Positions 35,509-44,385 of a stretch of DNA of 64,000 nucleotides are shown here, one piece after another (positions within the stretch are counted from its first letter, which is position 1; every line of letters begins with the position of its first letter). Under the pieces are notes generated by a model, which saw only the letters and a list, made by a program, of their open reading frames with translations, made no database searches and was not told where the DNA came from. A program made the position numbers and the translations under genes. This DNA comes from CAZWCX01 sp964632945 (GTDB taxonomy: Bacteria; Planctomycetota; MHYJ01; WSZJ01; CAZWCX01). Location of the stretch: the NCBI GenBank assembly GCA_964632945.1, contig CAZWCX010000009.1:1-64000 (forward strand), given 5' to 3'.

Positions 35509-37182
35509 ATGGCACGAGTCGGCCTCCCCGTCCTGCTCTCGTCCGTCCTCCTCCTCGGCTTCGCCCCGCTCGCCGCCGCCGATCCCCCTCCGATTCTGCC
35601 GTTGTCCGAGGTCAAGCGCGGGATGAAGGGATACGGAAAGTCCGTCTTCTCCGGCACGACCATCGAGACGTTCGACGTCGAGGTCGTGGACGTCCTTCGA
35701 AAGTTCCTTCCCGGCATGGACCTGATCCTGATTCGCGTGTCGCACCCGATCGTCGACCGGGCGAACGTGATCGGCGGCATGAGCGGCAGCCCGATCTACC
35801 TCGAAGACAAGCTCGTCGGGGCGCTGGCCTACGGCTGGTCGTTCTCCAAGGAACCGATCGCGGGCGTGACGCCGATCGAGGCGATCCTCGCCGAGGGGAA
35901 GCGTCCGGTCCGGGTCGGCGCGCTCGACCGGAACCCGCTGCCGCCCGGGATCGAACCGGTGACCACGCCGTTGATCGTCTCGGGTGTGTCGACGCGGGGC
36001 GTGCGGCGGTTGGCCGAAGTGTTCCGCGAGCACGGGCTGGAACCGCTGCAGGGTGGGGCGGGAGGCGAAGGGAACGCGCCCGAGATCGCTCTCGAACCGG
36101 GCAGCGCGGTCGGCGTCACGCTTGTGCGGGGCGATTTGTCGATGACGGCCACCGGTACGGTCACCTGGGTGGACGGGGACACGGTCTACGCCTTCGGGCA
36201 TCCCTTTCTCAACGGCGGCGAGAGCCGGATGCCGATGACGACGGCCGAGGTCCACATGGTTCTGGCCTCGGTGGCTCGGTCGTTCAAGATTTCGAGCCCG
36301 GTGAAGGACGTCGGCGCCATGGTGCAGGACCGCAACGCCTGCATCGTCGGCCGCAAGGGGGTCGTCGCGCCGATGATTCCCGTTACGGTATCGCTCCAGG
36401 ACCTCGATTCCGGGCATGAGAGCCGTTTCCGGTACGAGGTCAGCCGCCACCCGATCTTCGCCGCCCTGCTGATCAACATCGTGTTCGCGGAGAGCATCGA
36501 GGCGGGCGAGAATCGGATGGGCGATTGCACGGTGACGGCGGACTGGACGGTCGCGCTCGAGGGACAGGAGCCGGTGCGCTTCCGCGAGGCGTCCGCGCAG
36601 TCGACCCAGGTCTACAGCATCAACCTCCTGCTCGAACTGCTCCGGTTGCACCAGAATCCGCTGGAGGCTCCGGTGATCTCCCGCGCGGACGTCGAGGTGA
36701 CGGTCAAGGCGGGCAATCATTCCGCGGAGATCGAGCGCGCCTGGTTCGATCGGGAGCGGGCGCGCCCCGGGGAGACCGCGACCCTGACGGTGCAGTTGCG
36801 GAAGTTCCGCGGCGACCGGGTCCGACGGGAGATCGAGATCCCGATTCCGGCGACGCATCCCGAAGGGACCCTGGAGGCGATCGTCAGCGGGCGGACCGAA
36901 GCGCCGACCGACCATCCGCCGCTGCGAACGGCGCAGGAGTGGTTGCGAAACCTGGCCACCCGTCCGCCCGCGACCGCCATCGTGGTCTCGATGCCGGAGC
37001 GGTCGTTGGCGCTGCGCGTCGGCGGGCAGGTCCTGCCGGGCATGCCGAATTCGGCGCTCGGCGCCTGGGTGCCGTCGATCACGGAACCGGCCGATCTGGC
37101 GCAGGAGTTCCGGCGCCGGGTGGAAGACACCGACTGGGTCATTTCCGGGAACGTCCGGGCTTCGCTGCGCATCGAGAAATGA
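35509..37182 (+). CDS. Secreted S55 (SpoIVB-like) peptidase
   Basis: A 557-residue exported protein with a signal peptide (MARVGLPVLLSSVLLLGFAPLAAA). The core shows the SpoIVB fold signs: RGMKGYGKSVFSGTTIETFDVEV near residue 37 and GGMSGSPIY near residue 88 with the catalytic Ser, followed by GALAYGW and FGHPFLNGG. S55 proteases such as SpoIVB of Bacillus cleave a signalling complex during sporulation, but the same domain occurs in many non-sporulating bacteria where the target is unknown. The long C-terminal part (about residues 330-557) is beta-rich and not recognised. It is followed 108 bases later by a propeller gene on the same strand. Confidence 0.88.
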   Translation: MARVGLPVLLSSVLLLGFAPLAAADPPPILPLSEVKRGMKGYGKSVFSGTTIETFDVEVVDVLRKFLPGMDLILIRVSHPIVDRANVIGGMSGSPIYLEDKLVGALAYGWSFSKEPIAGVTPIEAILAEGKRPVRVGALDRNPLPPGIEPVTTPLIVSGVSTRGVRRLAEVFREHGLEPLQGGAGGEGNAPEIALEPGSAVGVTLVRGDLSMTATGTVTWVDGDTVYAFGHPFLNGGESRMPMTTAEVHMVLASVARSFKISSPVKDVGAMVQDRNACIVGRKGVVAPMIPVTVSLQDLDSGHESRFRYEVSRHPIFAALLINIVFAESIEAGENRMGDCTVTADWTVALEGQEPVRFREASAQSTQVYSINLLLELLRLHQNPLEAPVISRADVEVTVKAGNHSAEIERAWFDRERARPGETATLTVQLRKFRGDRVRREIEIPIPATHPEGTLEAIVSGRTEAPTDHPPLRTAQEWLRNLATRPPATAIVVSMPERSLALRVGGQVLPGMPNSALGAWVPSITEPADLAQEFRRRVEDTDWVISGNVRASLRIEK

Positions 37183-37290
37183 GCCCGGGAGCGATGTCCC
37201 GGGGGCGGGACGGGACGGATGGATCCCGGGCCGCCCGTCCGCAAGTCGTCCGACCGCCGCCCGCATTTTCCCGCTTTCCGGAGGCAGCCG

Positions 37291-39390
37291 ATGACCGTCC
37301 GAATGCCGCTCCTGGTGGCCGCGTCCCTCGCCGCCCTGGCGCTCTCCACGGGCGCGGTGCAGACGGAAACGTGGTCCGTGGCCACGCGCGCCGAACTCGC
37401 CGAGGGTGAACTGCGCAATCTCGTGCTGAACGCCGAAGGGACGGTCGATCTCGGCTACGCCCACGGCAAGGTGAAAACGGACGAGACGAGCCTCTGGTGC
37501 GGCCTGGCCGAGGCCGACGACACGCTGTTGTTCGGCACCGGATCGGGGAAGGTGCTGCGCCTCGCGGGGGACAAGGCCGAGACGCTGTTCGACACGGGCG
37601 AGATGCTGGTGACGGCGCTCGTCCGCGCGCAGTCGGGCGAACTGTTTCTCGCAACGTTGCCGAACGGCAAGATCTTCCGCATCGACGCGAGCGGCAAGGG
37701 GAATCTCTTCTGCACGCTGCCGGCGAAGCACGTGTGGGCACTGGAGGTAGACGCGGCCGGGGGTCTGTTCGCCGCCACCGGCCCGGGCGGCAAGGTGTAC
37801 CAGGTGGATGCGACCGGCGGCTTCCGGATCGCGCTCGACACCCGGCGGGAGAATGCGCTTTCCCTGGCGCGGACGCCGGACGGTTCGCTGTTGGTGGGCA
37901 CCGCGGGCGCGGGCGTGATCTACGCCGTCGCCGCGGACGGGAAGGTCTCCGTTCTGGCGGACTTCGGCGACGCCGAGGTGAAGGACCTGAAAGCGGACGC
38001 GGGCGGCGTGTGGGCCGCGGTGAACAGCGGGGTGAAGGCGCCCCCCGCGGAGTTCTTGCAGGCGCTCTCGGACGCGGCCCAAAAGGCGGCTTCTCCCGAG
38101 GAGGCGGCCCGGAAAGTCGACGAGGCGCAGGCGCCGGAGAACGCGGCGCCGGCGCAACCGGGTCCGGTCGTGCAGAGCACGCTCTACCGGATCCCCCGCG
38201 GCGGCGCGCCCCGGGAGATGCACTCCTTCGCCCACGCCTACCTGACCGCCCTCCTCCCCGAGGCGGACGGGTCGATCCTGGTCGCGACCAACAACAGCGG
38301 CCGGGTGTTTCGGATCGCGGCGGACCGGCGCTTCAGCATTCCGCTCGATCTCCCCGAGACCCAGGTACTCGCCCTGCTCGCGCGCGACGGGGTTTTCGCC
38401 GGCGCGGCGACGGGGACACCCGGCGCGGCGTATCGAATCAGCCGCGCCCCGGCCGCCGACGGAACGTACCTGTCCCGGGTGTTCGATGCGAAGGGCCACG
38501 CCACCTGGGGGAACCTGACCTGGACCGGCCGGGGGCGACTGGTCCTGGCGACCCGCACCGGGAACACGTCCGAGCCGGACGAGACCTGGAGCGATTGGAC
38601 CCCGGCCGACGGGTCGAACACGGTCCCCGTCGCCAGTCCGTCCGCCCGATACCTGCAATTCCGCGCGACCTGGTCGGAGCCCGAGGCGCAGCTCACCGCC
38701 GTCCACGTCGCCTTCGTCCCGGAGAATCAGCGCCCGGTGGTCACCGAGGTCCTGGTGCTGGAAGTGCCGGACCCCGCGGCGCTGGAAGGAGGGCAGCCCC
38801 CGGCCCTCCCGCCCGGCAAGCCGTTTCCCCCCGAGATCAAGCGCACGACCCAGCGCAAGATCAAGTGGCAGGCACGCGACCCGAACGAAGATCTGTTGAC
38901 CTTCTGGGTCTACTACCGCCGCGAGGGGACGGACCGCTGGGTCCCGCTCAATCCGCAGGAACCCCTGCGCGTCGTGGAGGCGAATTGGGGGGTCGACGAC
39001 CTGCCCGACGGCTGGTACGGATTGCGCGTCGTGGCCACCGACGAGCTCGCCAACCCGACCGACCGCGCGTTGTCGGGGGAGGCGACGAGCGCGCGCTTCC
39101 TGATCGACCACGGTCGACCCGAGGTCGTCGACCTGGCGGTGGCCGCGGGCGGGCGGGTGACGGGGAAGGCGCGGGACGCGCACAGCGCGATCGGACGCAT
39201 CGACTGGCGCTGGGCCGGCACGACCGCCTGGACGCGGGTTTCGTGCGCGGACGGCGTCTTCGACGAATCCGAAGAGGAGTTCGCCTTCGACCTGCCTTCC
39301 ATTCCCGCGGGGGGCGGAACCCTGCACCTGCGCGTCACCGATCAAGCGGGGAACACGATCGTGTCCTCGCTCGAGGCGGGGGGGGCGTGA
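37291..39390 (+). CDS. Secreted beta-propeller protein
   Basis: A 699-residue protein with a signal peptide (MTVRMPLLVAASLAALALSTGA). Residues 50-400 look like propeller blades with repeats such as GKVLRLAGDKAETLFDTGEMLVTAL, GKIFRIDASGKG and GKVYQVDATGG. A short Ala/Glu-rich insertion lies near residues 255-295. The C-terminal part has immunoglobulin-like beta sheets (KIKWQARDPNEDLLTFWVYYRR; LHLRVTDQAGNTIV). No catalytic motif. GGAGG lies six bases before the ATG. It follows the S55 peptidase and may work with it at the cell envelope; the substrate or ligand is unknown. Confidence 0.8.
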   Translation: MTVRMPLLVAASLAALALSTGAVQTETWSVATRAELAEGELRNLVLNAEGTVDLGYAHGKVKTDETSLWCGLAEADDTLLFGTGSGKVLRLAGDKAETLFDTGEMLVTALVRAQSGELFLATLPNGKIFRIDASGKGNLFCTLPAKHVWALEVDAAGGLFAATGPGGKVYQVDATGGFRIALDTRRENALSLARTPDGSLLVGTAGAGVIYAVAADGKVSVLADFGDAEVKDLKADAGGVWAAVNSGVKAPPAEFLQALSDAAQKAASPEEAARKVDEAQAPENAAPAQPGPVVQSTLYRIPRGGAPREMHSFAHAYLTALLPEADGSILVATNNSGRVFRIAADRRFSIPLDLPETQVLALLARDGVFAGAATGTPGAAYRISRAPAADGTYLSRVFDAKGHATWGNLTWTGRGRLVLATRTGNTSEPDETWSDWTPADGSNTVPVASPSARYLQFRATWSEPEAQLTAVHVAFVPENQRPVVTEVLVLEVPDPAALEGGQPPALPPGKPFPPEIKRTTQRKIKWQARDPNEDLLTFWVYYRREGTDRWVPLNPQEPLRVVEANWGVDDLPDGWYGLRVVATDELANPTDRALSGEATSARFLIDHGRPEVVDLAVAAGGRVTGKARDAHSAIGRIDWRWAGTTAWTRVSCADGVFDESEEEFAFDLPSIPAGGGTLHLRVTDQAGNTIVSSLEAGGA

Positions 39391-39412
39391 TCGGCCCGAC
39401 CGGACTGCTCGA

Positions 39413-39432
39413 GAAGCCGCGCCCGCGGCTTC
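39413..39432. repeat. Hairpin between convergent genes
   Basis: GAAGCCGC and GCGGCTTC with a four-base loop, 22 bases after the propeller stop. It has no T run. A second GGCTGC / GCAGCC hairpin lies about 15 bases further. It could aid termination or stabilise the 3' end. Confidence 0.4.
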
Positions 39433-39599
39433 CTGAACCATCCGCCCGCGGGCTCCCGGCTGCGTCAGCAGCCAGGACCGCGGGAGGGCGACCGGCGTGG
39501 GACGCACGGGGCCGCACGCTGGGCGCGGCCGCCCCGCGACGGCCGGCCTTCCAGGATGGCCGGAGCCGGATGGTTCGCGCACCGCGAAGCGGTACGGGA

Positions 39600-40784
39600 C
39601 TAGAAGATCTCGCTCATCCAGGGTTCCGGTCCGGCAAAGACCCTCGCCGCCGCGGCGAGCGCGTCCGGCGGACCCTCGACCAAACCGATCGACCGGAGCT
39701 GGGCGGGGGTCATCAACCCGGTGTAGAGGGGCGCCAGTCCGCGCACGTCCATCTGCACGTCTCCGCTCCCTTCCTTCGACACGGTCCCCCGTCCATCCGC
39801 CACGCGCAACCGCAGACGTCCCTGGTTCGCGGGCAGCAGATCGTCCCGCACGTAGAGGTGCAGGTCCGCATTCAGCCCCGCGGGATAGCCGCGCGCCTCG
39901 AGCGCCCGGGGGACGTCGACCATTCGCACCATCCAGCGGAACGGCCGCTCGGCCTCCGTGGGTTGTTCGGGCAGGAGGGTGACCATCGGCTCGGACGCCG
40001 GTCCATGCCACTTCGCGCGTTCGCCCAGCGAGCGGTGGCCGGCGAGGAAGGACCACAACGTGCGCCCCGCGGCCGGCGTCAGCGCGACCCAGTCGCGCAC
40101 GAGCAGGTCGTACTTCGGCCCCTCCGTCGACGCATGCTCGAAAATCACGTACCCCTCGGGCGCGGCTTCGACCCCGATCCGGTAGGCGAAGATCGGGATC
40201 TCGCCGCCCCCCTGCGTGACCCGTTCCCAGATCGCCGGCGAGCGATCGAGATTGCCCGCGGAGGCCTCGGCCCGCTGGCGGTAGATCTCGCGAAACAGGT
40301 CGGGATCGCGCGGATCCACCTCCCGGATCGCCAGCGGCCGTTCCCGCACGCCGATCGCCTGCAGGGGGACCGACCAGGAGACGCGGTGGCCGGCGGATTC
40401 GAAACCGACCTTGCGGTAGAGCGCCTGGGTGGAGGGGAAGAGGGCGGACAGGGGCACGCCCGCGACGTACAGCTCGCGAAGCGTGTTCTCCAGCAGCCGC
40501 CGGGTCAGGCCCGCGCCCCGCCGCTCGGGGGCCGCGCCGACCGCCGCCACGCCGGCGCAGGGTACGCTGCGCCCGCCGAAGAACATCCCGAAACGGTAGA
40601 GCGCGAGCCCCGCCTGCACCACCCCGTCGAACCTCTGCACGCGCACCTGGTCCATTCCGACGCGCGCGAAGAACCGGTCCCATTTTGCCGGCGGGGAGAT
40701 GCCGAAGGCCCGGCAAAGGATGTCGCGGAGACGCTCCTCGTCGATCCGGTCGGCACAGGGGCCGAAGTCCGGGTCCGGATGCAT
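39600..40784 (-). CDS. Eis-like GNAT acetyltransferase with SCP2-type C-terminal domain
   Basis: A 394-residue cytoplasmic protein. The N-terminal GNAT domain has VGAAPERRGAGLTRRLLENTL near residue 83, the acetyl-CoA-binding loop. A second GNAT-like region follows, and the last 110 residues form the sterol-carrier-like domain of the Eis family (LRLRVADGRGTVSK; GLAPLYTGLMTPAQLRSIGLVEG). Eis enzymes acetylate aminoglycosides or other amines, but many relatives have unknown substrates. GGGAGGA lies five bases before the ATG at 40784. It starts 79 bases after the M48 peptidase gene. Confidence 0.88.
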   Translation of the reverse strand: MHPDPDFGPCADRIDEERLRDILCRAFGISPPAKWDRFFARVGMDQVRVQRFDGVVQAGLALYRFGMFFGGRSVPCAGVAAVGAAPERRGAGLTRRLLENTLRELYVAGVPLSALFPSTQALYRKVGFESAGHRVSWSVPLQAIGVRERPLAIREVDPRDPDLFREIYRQRAEASAGNLDRSPAIWERVTQGGGEIPIFAYRIGVEAAPEGYVIFEHASTEGPKYDLLVRDWVALTPAAGRTLWSFLAGHRSLGERAKWHGPASEPMVTLLPEQPTEAERPFRWMVRMVDVPRALEARGYPAGLNADLHLYVRDDLLPANQGRLRLRVADGRGTVSKEGSGDVQMDVRGLAPLYTGLMTPAQLRSIGLVEGPPDALAAAARVFAGPEPWMSEIF

Positions 40785-40863
40785 GGGTCCTCCCCCGCCG
40801 CACCCCGTCCGCGACGCCGGCGAAGCCCTCGATCCCGCGGACCCGCCGGCCGACGCACTGCGC

Positions 40864-41976
40864 CTACTTCGGCTTGTCGTTCCCCGCGCCGTCCCCGCCC
40901 GGCTTCGAGTCTTTCGACTCGGTCGAGCCCTGCTTCTCGGAACCGCCGGCCGTCCGCCGGAAGAAATCGACGAATCCGGCCCCCGCGGCCGCGACGTTGT
41001 TGCCGAGATCCCGCACAAAGGCGACGAACGGATCGGTCGAGCCGTCGAACCCTTCCTTGTAGTTCTGAGCCGTCTTCTTCACGTCCTCGAACCACGAGTC
41101 CACCGGCGCATTCCCCCGGAGCTCGTAGTTCCGGTTCATGATCTTCTCGTATTCGCCCGACTTCACCCAGGCATCGAGCTCCGTCACGCGCAGGACCGGG
41201 AACGGGTGCGTCTGCCACATCAGCAGCATCAGCTTCAGCACGCCGTCGACCATGTCTCCATGCGCCTCGTATTCCTTCGCCTGCTTGCGGAAGTCCTCGA
41301 CGTTGCATTCCTGGGAGTTCTTCCCGCCGGCCAGCTTCATCAGCACCCGCATGCTCACTTCGAGATCCTGCGAAACCAGCAGGCCGGCGCGGTCCGACGT
41401 GAGCTCCGCCTTCCGATACCACTCGAGCAGGCCGAGCAGAATCGCATACAGTCCCATCATCCCGAGCGGGATGCCGGTGAACAGCAGCGTGAGCCGGATC
41501 AGCAGCATCAGCAGCGTCCGGTAGAGCGCGTGCCCGCACATGACGTGACCCAGCTCGTGACCCATCACGCACTGGAGCTCCTCGTCGTTGAGCAAGTCGA
41601 CGATCGCCGAGTGGAGCACGATGAAAGGACGGTCGACACCGACCGCCATCGCGTTCACGAACGGGTCCTGGGAGATGTAGAGCTCGGGCGGATCCTGTAC
41701 GTCGAGGATCCAGCACGCCTCGTCGTACAGCTTCTTCACGCGTTTGAACTGCGTGTCGGTGACGCGCACGGCGGTGGCGAGGAAGTAGAGACGCACCCGC
41801 TTCTCGCCGATCGCGGTCAGAAACTTGCGGATCACCCAGTCGAACCCCGGGACCTTGCGGAGCGCCGCCAGGGCCGCCCGGTCGAGGGGATGCTCGAACG
41901 CCCGGGAGCTGATCTGCGGAAAGTTGCGTTTGACGCGGGGATTGCCGGCAACGGCTCCGGGGGAATTCGGTTCCAT
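40864..41976 (-). CDS. M48-family zinc metallopeptidase
   Basis: A 370-residue protein. The zinc motif HELGH is near residue 138 (VMGHELGHVMCGH) and the third ligand is the Glu in ELTSDRAG near residue 190. Hydrophobic helices between the two motifs (LLMLLIRLTLLFTGIPLGMMGLYAILLG) make it a likely inner-membrane protein like HtpX, with the active site facing the cytoplasm. The C-terminal tail is Ser/Lys/Gly-rich. ATG at 41976 has GAGGAGA six bases upstream. It is divergent from the M28 gene. Confidence 0.9.
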   Translation of the reverse strand: MEPNSPGAVAGNPRVKRNFPQISSRAFEHPLDRAALAALRKVPGFDWVIRKFLTAIGEKRVRLYFLATAVRVTDTQFKRVKKLYDEACWILDVQDPPELYISQDPFVNAMAVGVDRPFIVLHSAIVDLLNDEELQCVMGHELGHVMCGHALYRTLLMLLIRLTLLFTGIPLGMMGLYAILLGLLEWYRKAELTSDRAGLLVSQDLEVSMRVLMKLAGGKNSQECNVEDFRKQAKEYEAHGDMVDGVLKLMLLMWQTHPFPVLRVTELDAWVKSGEYEKIMNRNYELRGNAPVDSWFEDVKKTAQNYKEGFDGSTDPFVAFVRDLGNNVAAAGAGFVDFFRRTAGGSEKQGSTESKDSKPGGDGAGNDKPK

Positions 41977-42025
41977 GTCCGTCTCCTCGTAGGCGGGAAC
42001 CCTCGGATGCGAAACGCGAGCCGAC

Positions 42026-42055
42026 ATTATCCGGATCGCCGGAGCGCGGTGTCAA
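42026..42055 (-). promoter_or_regulatory. Predicted promoter of the M48 peptidase gene
   Basis: Minus strand TTGACA (42050-42055), 18-base spacer, GATAAT (42026-42031). The -35 box is perfect and the -10 box has one mismatch. Confidence 0.6.
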
Positions 42056-42058
42056 TGA

Positions 42059-42087
42059 TTGAATCCGGAAGGGGGTCCGGATAGACT
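42059..42087 (+). promoter_or_regulatory. Predicted promoter of the M28 peptidase gene
   Basis: TTGAAT (42059-42064), 17-base spacer, TAGACT (42082-42087), about 50 bases ahead of the ATG. It is back to back with the M48 promoter. Confidence 0.45.
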
Positions 42088-42136
42088 GCGCGCGTTCGGG
42101 GGGCAGGGAGTTCCGGTTCCGTTTCGGAGCAGTGCC

Positions 42137-43423
42137 ATGATCCGCCCCTTCCCGTTCCTGCGCAGCCCCGTCGCCGTCCTCCTCCTCGGCGTTCTCGCCG
42201 CCGTACCCGCTGCCGCCGAGCGCGAAATCTCCCAACGCGACCTGCGCCGCCACGTCGCCGCGCTCGCCGACCCGCAATTGCGCGGCCGGGAACCGCGCAC
42301 CGAAGGGTCCCGCCGCGCCGCGGAGTACATCGCCCGCGCCTTCACCCGGATCGGCCTCGAACCCCGCGGCGAGAACGGAACCCCCTTCCAGGACGTCCTC
42401 GGCGCGGACGGCTCGCTCCTCGGACGCAACGTCTGTTTCGTCCTGCCGGGCGCCCCCGGCCCGCGCGCCGCCGAGGTCGTCGTCATCGGCGCCCACTACG
42501 ACCACCTCGGCGTCGGCGAGCAGGGAATCTTCGTCGGCGCCGACGACAACGCAAGCGGCGTGGCGGCCATGATCGAGCTCGCGGAGCATTTCCAGACCTC
42601 CCGCACGCGGCCCGCGCGCAGCCTCCTGTTCCTCGCCTTCGACAACGAGGAGGAGGGCCTGCGCGGCTCGGAGTATTGGGTCGGCCACCCCACCGTCCCC
42701 CTGCGGGACGTCACGACCATGCTCTGCCTCGACATGCTCGGACGCAGCATGATGGACCGGTTCCCCGGCCGAGTGGTCGCCTTCGGCACCGAATGGTCGA
42801 GCGACCTCGGACGACTCCTCGAGGGTACCCCCCGTCCGACGGGCGTCGAGGTCTGGCCGCTCGGCACCGAATTCGTGGGACCGCGCAGCGACTTCCTGCA
42901 CTTCGGCCTCCGCCGCATCCCGTACGTGTTCTTCACCACCGGCACTCACTCGGCCTACCACACGCCTCGCGACGTCCCCGCCGATGTCGACTACCGCTCC
43001 CTCCAGTCGATCACCCGGTTGATCGCCGGATTCGTGGAACGGATCGCCGCGGCCCCGGAGCGGCCGAACTTCCACTGGGCCCGGCCCGACGCCGTTCGCG
43101 AAGCCGGGATCGTGCATCGAATCGTCGGTTCCATGCGCGAGAACCCGCCGGCCGACCTCGAGCCCTGGCAGGAAGGCGTCCTCGCCTTCGTCCACCGTCA
43201 CAGCGGACGGATCGCCGATCGCGGACGCGCCACCTGCGTCGGCCGGGTCGCCCTCATCCTGGGAACCCAGGTCCTCCTCCTCACGGCGGTCGAGAGCGCG
43301 CGCACCAGCCCGGATGCGGCGAACGACCCGCCGGAACCCTCCGACGCGCGAGGGGGACGCGACGACTCGTCCCGCGGCGCGGACTCGCCCCCGAAGGACC
43401 GCCGGGACCGCGGCGGCCGCTGA
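42137..43423 (+). CDS. Secreted M28-family aminopeptidase
   Basis: A 428-residue zinc exopeptidase with a signal peptide (MIRPFPFLRSPVAVLLLGVLAAVPAAA). Metal-binding motifs are intact: GAHYDHLG near residue 123, GADDNASG near 137, NEEEGLRGSEY near 171, the Asp in LCLDMLG near 195, and the C-terminal His in THSAYHTPRD. Such enzymes remove N-terminal amino acids from peptides in the periplasm or outside the cell. The tail after about residue 390 is Asp/Arg/Ser-rich and probably unstructured. ATG at 42137 is chosen because it begins the signal peptide. A GC-rich 308-base gap follows. Confidence 0.93.
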   Translation: MIRPFPFLRSPVAVLLLGVLAAVPAAAEREISQRDLRRHVAALADPQLRGREPRTEGSRRAAEYIARAFTRIGLEPRGENGTPFQDVLGADGSLLGRNVCFVLPGAPGPRAAEVVVIGAHYDHLGVGEQGIFVGADDNASGVAAMIELAEHFQTSRTRPARSLLFLAFDNEEEGLRGSEYWVGHPTVPLRDVTTMLCLDMLGRSMMDRFPGRVVAFGTEWSSDLGRLLEGTPRPTGVEVWPLGTEFVGPRSDFLHFGLRRIPYVFFTTGTHSAYHTPRDVPADVDYRSLQSITRLIAGFVERIAAAPERPNFHWARPDAVREAGIVHRIVGSMRENPPADLEPWQEGVLAFVHRHSGRIADRGRATCVGRVALILGTQVLLLTAVESARTSPDAANDPPEPSDARGGRDDSSRGADSPPKDRRDRGGR

Positions 43424-43731
43424 ACCGGCGCCGTCCGGGCCGATCGGAAATCCGCCCCTTTCGGAGCGATTCCTGGGGGGCGACCCTGGTCTTCCGGCGC
43501 CGGCCCTAGCCGTCGTGCATTCTTCGAACGCCCCGCTCGGAACCCAATCGGGGCGGCGCTCGTCTCGGCGGATGCGGATCGGGTCCGCCGTCCCCGTCAG
43601 CCGGCCGCGGGGTTCTCCCGATCAGGGGGGACACTCCCGTCCGCCCCTGCGCGGCGCGGGCGCTTCCCTCCCGATGCCGCCGGCTCTACGATAGGAACAT
43701 GGGTCGCCTGTGACCCGGAGAGGAGCGAGTC
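43424..43731. other. Intergenic region before the selenoprotein gene
   Basis: 308 bases with no credible gene. It holds an inverted repeat CGCCCCG / CGGGGCG (43529-43535 and 43549-43555), which may be the 3' hairpin of the M28 transcript, and a weak promoter-like pair TTCCCT (43664) and TACGAT (43688-43693) ahead of the next gene. Confidence 0.5.
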
Positions 43732-44316
43732 ATGAAGCGATTGGCGGGACTGGAAAAACGCGAGGCGGGATGGTTCGCCCGTTTCGCCTATTGGTGGTGT
43801 GCGCGGAAACTCGGGCGGGTGATCGAGTCCGTGAAGATCTACGCCCATCACCCACGTCTGCTCCGCGCCGTGGGGGAGATGGAATTCGGGCAGGAAGCCG
43901 CGCGACAGGTGGCGGAACCGCTGAAAGTCCTGGCACAACTCCGGGTCGCCCGCATGATCGGGTGCCCGTTCTGAATCGACATCGGGTCTGCCGGCGGCAG
44001 ACGCGCGGGACTGACCGACGAAAAGCTGGCGGCGCTTTCCGATCCCAATACCAGTTCTGCACTTACGAACACAGAACGGCTGGTGGTGAGATACGCGGAG
44101 GCCATGACCCTGACCCCCGTGCAGGTATCGGACTCGCTCTTCGAGGAGCTGCGCCGCGAATTTTCTCCGGCGGCTCTGGTGGAACTGACGGCCGCCATCG
44201 CCTGGGAGAACTATCGGGCGCGGTTCAACCACGCATTCGGCCTGGAGTCGGAGGGGTTCGACACCCCGACCGCGCCGCGGGAGAACGCCGCCGGTCCGGG
44301 GTCGTCGGCGAATTGA
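43732..44316 (+). CDS. Predicted selenoprotein, carboxymuconolactone decarboxylase/AhpD-type (CxxU)
   Basis: A 194-residue frame if the UGA at 43972-43974 (codon 81) is read as selenocysteine. Upstream: MKRLAGLEKREAGWF..LRVARMIGCPF; downstream, in the same frame, IDIGSAGGRRAGLTDEKL and a full C-terminal half ending in WENYRARFNHAFGLE. Members of this family have CxxC at this place, so the protein would have CPFU with Sec replacing the second Cys. AhpD-like CxxU proteins are known selenoproteins. A hairpin stem GTCTGCC / GGCAGAC begins 11 bases after the UGA and its loop lies 18 bases after it, as expected for a bacterial SECIS. A GAGGAG ribosome-binding site lies six bases before the ATG. The role is probably a thiol or peroxide redox reaction. 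If UGA is a stop, it is a pseudogene. Confidence 0.85.
43986..44002 (+). promoter_or_regulatory. SECIS-like hairpin after the in-frame UGA
   Basis: A seven-bp perfect stem GTCTGCC (43986-43992) and GGCAGAC (43996-44002) around GGC, or six pairs with a CGGCG loop. The loop begins 18 bases after the UGA, inside the distance bacterial SelB needs, and contains G as required. It lies inside the coding frame. Confidence 0.6.
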
Positions 44317-44385
44317 CCGCGAATCGGGGAAGCGTCGCGGTGCGCCCGGACGAAGCCCGGCCGGCGGGTCCGTGCGCCGTGACTT

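Noticed and set aside
35425..40803. 1792-residue minus-strand frame across the S55 peptidase and propeller genes
   Set aside because: Same cause: very high GC removes stops. Only the start of the GNAT gene at 39600-40784 is real on that strand.
43314..43694. 126-residue plus-strand frame over the end of the M28 gene and the following gap
   Set aside because: Pro/Arg/Ser-rich with no domain, no ribosome-binding site, and mostly in another frame of the M28 gene.
43972..43974. Reading the TGA as an ordinary stop with a separate downstream gene starting at 44083
   Set aside because: The sequence right after the TGA (IDIGSAGGRRAGL) continues the family in the same frame, and the hairpin position fits a SECIS; two separate genes would each be half a domain.
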